Shown in pieces: positions 60,938 to 64,000 of a stretch of DNA of 64,000 nt (positions within the stretch are counted from its first letter, which is position 1; each line of letters opens with the position of its first letter). Source of the stretch: Microbacterium terrisoli (GTDB lineage Bacteria; Actinomycetota; Actinomycetes; Actinomycetales; Microbacteriaceae). Location of the stretch: contig NZ_CP133019.1 in NCBI RefSeq assembly GCF_030866805.1, positions 682,001-746,000 on the forward strand. The letters run 5' to 3'. The position numbers and the translations under genes are program-made. Below the pieces are notes generated by a model. It searched no databases. It saw only the letters and a program-made list of their open reading frames with translations, and was not told the origin of the DNA.

Positions 60938-62466
60938 TCAGACTGACAGCACCGCGCCGTGCGCGCGCAGCCGGTCCTGCAGTTCTGCGATGTCGATGTC
61001 ATGGATGTCGACGCCCCGGCGTGTCGCGAGCGCGGCGGCGGTTCCCGCGGCCTGTCCGAGCATCTGATACTGCGGCTCCATGCGGATCGATGAGAACGCC
61101 ACATGCGAGGCCGAGACGCACACGGCCGCCAAGAGGTTGCGGCAGTCGTCGCGCCGCGGCAACAGCGCCCCGTATCCGATGCCGTATACCGGCACCGGTA
61201 CGGAGAGATAGCCCTCGGTGAACACCATGGCGACCGGGCGCGGGTGCTCGTGCACCCAGCGCCAGACCCGCTGGACCTCCCGGATGTCGAGGTGGTACGA
61301 GCCGAGCGCCACGACGTCGGTGGGCAGTCGGCCCGCACGCAGGTCGTGCTCGGTCAGCAGCGACTCGCCGAGCATGCGCCGTGCCTCGCGCACGTACAGC
61401 TGGTGGGGCAAGTGGTCGGTGTCGGCGAACTCGTCGCGGGGCAGCCCCCAGTGCTGCATCTCGGTACGCACCGGCGCGGGCACGCCGGGGTCGTTGGCGA
61501 GGAACCAGAGGAAGTCCTCGGCGTGGCGGAGGTGGTGGAGGCGCACCTGTTCGCGTCGGGCCGCGGATGCCGTCGGATACTCCCATGCGCTTCCTCGAGC
61601 ACGTTCAACGAGAACGGGCCGAGCGAGTTGCCGTCGACCTTGCCCGCGGGAAGGTTCGGTTCGAGCCCCACATAGTGCCCGGCCGGCCGGATGTCGCCAC
61701 GTCGTTCGGCGGCGTGGAACAAGCGTCGTCCGAGCTCCCAGTGCGTGTCGTCGAAGCCCGCGCGGCGTCGGAACGGTACGCGGTCGGCTGCGGTGGTCAT
61801 GCACACCCGGTAGCCGTACGACATCACGCCGCCATCGCCCGCACCGACCTCGGCGAGCGGCTCGTCGCGGATCTGCGGGAGGATTGCGCCCTGCTGGATG
61901 CCCCTCACGTCAGCAACGAACGGCGAGATCCACGGTGGTGTCGCGTGCCGGCCCGGCAGGAGCTCCTGCCGCCCCGCGAACAGCTCGCCGTATTGAGAGC
62001 GGCCCTCCCGCCCCACCGTGGTGGGCACCCCCGATGCGGCCAGAAGGTCGCCCTCGTAGCCAGCATCGATGTAGACCCCGGCCCGGATCGTGCTGCCGTC
62101 GTGGAGGCGGACGCCCTCGATCCGGCCGGTGCCCTCCACGCTTGCCAGCGACACCCCGAAGACGACGCGGACCCCGGTGGCTTCCAGCCAGCGCGTAAAG
62201 ATCGCCTCCGCGACGTGAGGCTCGGGGCCGGCATAGTGCCCGACCGGCACGCCGTAGTGATCGGCCACCGCCTGGCGAAACTCGGCCGCCATGCCGCCGA
62301 GGGTTCGTGGATCGCCGACATCCGTGTAGCCGAGCCCGCCGCTGGTCATCCCGCCGACGTGGTGGCCGGGTTCGGCCAGAATCACCTGGGCGCCCGCGCG
62401 TGCGGCAGCGACCGCCGCACACACGCCGGCGGCCGTCGCTGCGTACACCATGATCTCGGCGTCCAC
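60938..62466 (-). pseudogene. FAD-dependent oxidoreductase gene with a frameshift
   Basis: The N-terminal part, from GTG 62466, reads AEIMVYAATAAGVCAAVAAA, then HHVGGMTSGGLGYTDVGDPR and EGVRLHDGSTIRAGVYIDAG, a typical FAD-dependent oxidoreductase (pfam12831 type). Homology continues to NSLGPFSLNVLEEAHG near 61590; thereafter the expected C-terminus (AWEYPTASAARREQVRLHH and YQMLGQAAGTAAALATRRGV) is in another minus-strand frame ending at 60938. One base missing or two extra in the GAGGAAGCGCATGGG stretch (61582-61596) explains it. It may be a sequencing error or a recently inactivated gene. Confidence 0.75.
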
Positions 62467-62585
62467 CCGCTGCCCTCGCTCCTCGTTCGGGGTCCTTCGG
62501 GGTCCCCGTCGTCCAGTCTGTGACGTGATCGGATCGGTCACCGACCCTGTTGCCAACACCGCGATCTCGTTCTATAGTCAACCCA

Positions 62586-62603
62586 TGTGGTAACGATGCC
62601 ACA
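62586..62603. promoter_or_regulatory. LacI-type operator before the third sugar importer
   Basis: TGTGGTAACGATGCCACA, with TGTGG/CCACA arms, one base different from 39232-39249. It lies 79 bases before the permease start and within the promoter gap after the frameshifted oxidoreductase gene. Confidence 0.75.
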
Positions 62604-62632
62604 CTATATCGACAACGCCGGAGGTACCACTC

Positions 62633-62668
62633 ATGGGCACGACTCTAACCGTGAGGATCCGACCGTGA
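62633..62668 (+). CDS. 11-residue leader ORF coupled to the permease
   Basis: ATG 62633 is preceded by GGAGGT at ideal spacing (ATG 8 bases after GGAGG), better than the permease's own ribosome site. It encodes MGTTLTVRIRP and its TGA overlaps the permease GTG (GTGA, 62665-62668). It may be a true upstream ORF coupling translation, or the residue of a deleted first gene. Confidence 0.4.
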   Translation: MGTTLTVRIRP

Positions 62669-63645
62669 GCGTCGGCGCGAACGTCGTCACGACCGAGGCT
62701 CTGACGACGGCCGGCGCGCCAGGTCGGCACCGCCGTAAACGGGTGCGGGACCACTACAGCAAGCGTGAGGCCATCGCAGGTTACCTGTTCATCTCGCCGT
62801 GGATCATCGGGTTCCTCATCTTCACCGCCTTCTCGATGCTGTATAGCCTCTATATATCGTTCAGCGACTACAACCTCGCCACGAATACCTCTCGCCCCGT
62901 CGGGTTCGACAATTACGCGCAGCTGATCGAGGATCCGAAAGTCATCCTGTCGCTGGGCAACACCCTGTACTTCGCCGTGATCGCCGTTCCCGCGGAGATC
63001 ATTGTGGCCCTGCTGCTGGCGATGCTCCTGGATAAGATGACCCGTGCGAGCGGCTTCTTCCGCACCGTCTACTATCTGCCCAAGATGACTCCGGCAGTGG
63101 CGACCGCCTCGGTGTTCTTCCTCCTGCTGAACGGCAACAGCGGCGCGGTCAATAAGTTCCTGGGTCTGCTCGGCATCCAGGGGCCGCAGTGGCTGGTGGA
63201 CCCGGCCTGGGTCAAACCGAGCATCGTGCTCATGACGTTGTGGGCCGTCGGCGGGACCATGGTCATCTTCCTCGCGGCGCTGAAGAACGTGCCCACCGAG
63301 TTGTACGAGGTCGCCTCGATCGACGGGGCGGGCGCGTTCCGCAAGTTCTGGACCATTACGCTGCCTATGATCTCGGGCGCCCTGTTCTTCAACGTGATCG
63401 TGCTCTCGATCGCGGCGTTCCAGGTGTTCGACCAGGCCTTCGTGCTGTTCTGGAACAACCAGAGCACGAGTTCGCCGGACGCCGCTCTGTTCTACGGCAT
63501 CTACCTGTTCCAGCAGGCGTTCCAGCAGTTCAACTTCGGCTTCGCCGCTGCGATGGCGTGGCTGATGTTCGTGATCATCCTCATCGTCACCGCCATTCAG
63601 GTGAAGTTCAGCAGCAAGTTCGTCTACTACGAGGGAGACCGCTGA
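62665..63645 (+). CDS. Carbohydrate ABC transporter permease (CUT1, MalF-like)
   Basis: A 326-residue permease: a basic N-terminus, then AIAGYLFISPWIIGFLIFTA and five further membrane segments, with the EAA loop in LYEVASIDGAGAFRKFWTIT. GTG 62665 is chosen because it overlaps the leader ORF; the frame is open to GTG 62587, but that lies in the operator. Usually a binding-protein gene comes first; here it must be downstream or elsewhere. Confidence 0.88.
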   Translation: MSVGANVVTTEALTTAGAPGRHRRKRVRDHYSKREAIAGYLFISPWIIGFLIFTAFSMLYSLYISFSDYNLATNTSRPVGFDNYAQLIEDPKVILSLGNTLYFAVIAVPAEIIVALLLAMLLDKMTRASGFFRTVYYLPKMTPAVATASVFFLLLNGNSGAVNKFLGLLGIQGPQWLVDPAWVKPSIVLMTLWAVGGTMVIFLAALKNVPTELYEVASIDGAGAFRKFWTITLPMISGALFFNVIVLSIAAFQVFDQAFVLFWNNQSTSSPDAALFYGIYLFQQAFQQFNFGFAAAMAWLMFVIILIVTAIQVKFSSKFVYYEGDR

Positions 63646-64000
63646 TGTCGTTGCGGCAAGAGACCCCGGGGCTCGCGCAAGCAGTGCCCGAGCAGGCGGC
63701 CGCGCTGACGCCGCCGGTGAAGCGGCGCCGGCCGGCGTGGCTGCGCACACCGCAGACCTTTCTAGGCAAGCTGATCCTCGCCCTGGTCGGGGTTGCCGTG
63801 TCGCTGCTGTTCCTGTATCCGTTCATCTGGCTGCTGGCGGCGAGCTTCAAGCCGCGTGGCGAGGTGTTCGACAACCGGTTGATTCCGAAGACGTTCTCTC
63901 CGGGGAACTATGTCGCGGTGTGGGACCAACTGCCGCTGCTGAGCTGGATCGGCAACAGCGTCGGGATCGCGATCCTCGCCGCAGTGGCCGTCGCGGTGTC
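63645..64000 (+). CDS. Carbohydrate ABC transporter permease, N-terminal part (cut by window end)
   Basis: ATG 63645 shares one base with the preceding TGA, with GAGGGAGA upstream. The 118 visible residues contain a basic start, the first membrane segment LILALVGVAVSLLFLYPFIW and LLAASFKPRGEVFDNRLIPK, typical of MalG-like permeases. It continues beyond the window. Confidence 0.87.
   Translation, partial: MSLRQETPGLAQAVPEQAAALTPPVKRRRPAWLRTPQTFLGKLILALVGVAVSLLFLYPFIWLLAASFKPRGEVFDNRLIPKTFSPGNYVAVWDQLPLLSWIGNSVGIAILAAVAVAV

Overview
The window is a GC-rich (about 70%) actinobacterial chromosome segment. Dense ATGA/GTGA start-stop overlaps, frequent GTG starts, apparently leaderless housekeeping genes and CUT1 sugar transporters without a local ATPase all fit a Microbacteriaceae member, most likely Microbacterium or a close relative. 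This placement is inferred from gene content and order; no rRNA or other taxonomic marker is present. I saw no rRNA, tRNA, CRISPR array, prophage or intact insertion sequence.

Region 1 (1-11.6 kb) is a catabolic region of unknown substrate. It holds the end of an IclR regulator, a two-subunit aconitase-X enzyme (724-2474), an acyl-CoA-type operon on the minus strand (MaoC hydratase, SDR, amidohydrolase, glutaryl-CoA-dehydrogenase-like enzyme) with a divergent MarR gene, and a five-gene operon (6570-11608) encoding a UGSC-family protein with Cys in place of Sec, a 370-aa partner of unknown function, a NifU-C-like CxxC protein, an IlvD/Edd dehydratase and an FAD oxidoreductase. The same 18-bp inverted repeat, CTTTCG-N6-G(G/A)AAAG, lies upstream of both the aconitase-X and the UGSC operons, suggesting one IclR-type regulon.

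Region 2 (11.6-29.3 kb): a Ppx/GppA phosphatase, a small coiled-coil membrane protein, and a minus-strand cassette of glycine decarboxylase subunits GcvPA/GcvPB with an AcoX/NAD-kinase-like protein and an SDR but no GcvH or GcvT. This is followed by a sugar locus: GH42 beta-galactosidase, GntR/FCD regulator, GH63-like glycosidase and two complete CUT1 importers (binding protein plus two permeases each). A GTATTCTGTATACAAA element and a diverged copy lie before the GH42/gntR pair and both binding-protein genes.

Region 3 (29.3-38.9 kb) is the conserved core: coaA, an HPr-kinase-like/PqqD fusion gene, glmS, acpS, alr, tsaE, tsaB, rimI, tsaD and a membrane protein.

Region 4 (39-64 kb) is accessory glycan catabolism. 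A LacI regulator (49456-50487) probably controls five matching operators (consensus near TGTGGTAACGTTCCCACA) before a Gfo/Idh/MocA pair, an operon with ROK kinase, SIS isomerase, GH38 alpha-mannosidase and a large unassigned protein, a sulfatase, a divergent pair consisting of a clan GH-D-like hydrolase/double metallo-beta-lactamase/lacI operon and a GH84 hexosaminidase, and a third CUT1 importer cut by the window end. Nested in it is a DeoR-controlled operon (FGGY kinase, LacD/YihT-like aldolase, Asp/Glu racemase family protein, GH13_18 phosphorylase). An FAD oxidoreductase gene at 60938-62466 is frameshifted. Together these genes look suited to stripping and metabolising decorated N-glycan-like or sulfated, N-acetylhexosamine-containing sugars; that substrate assignment is inference.
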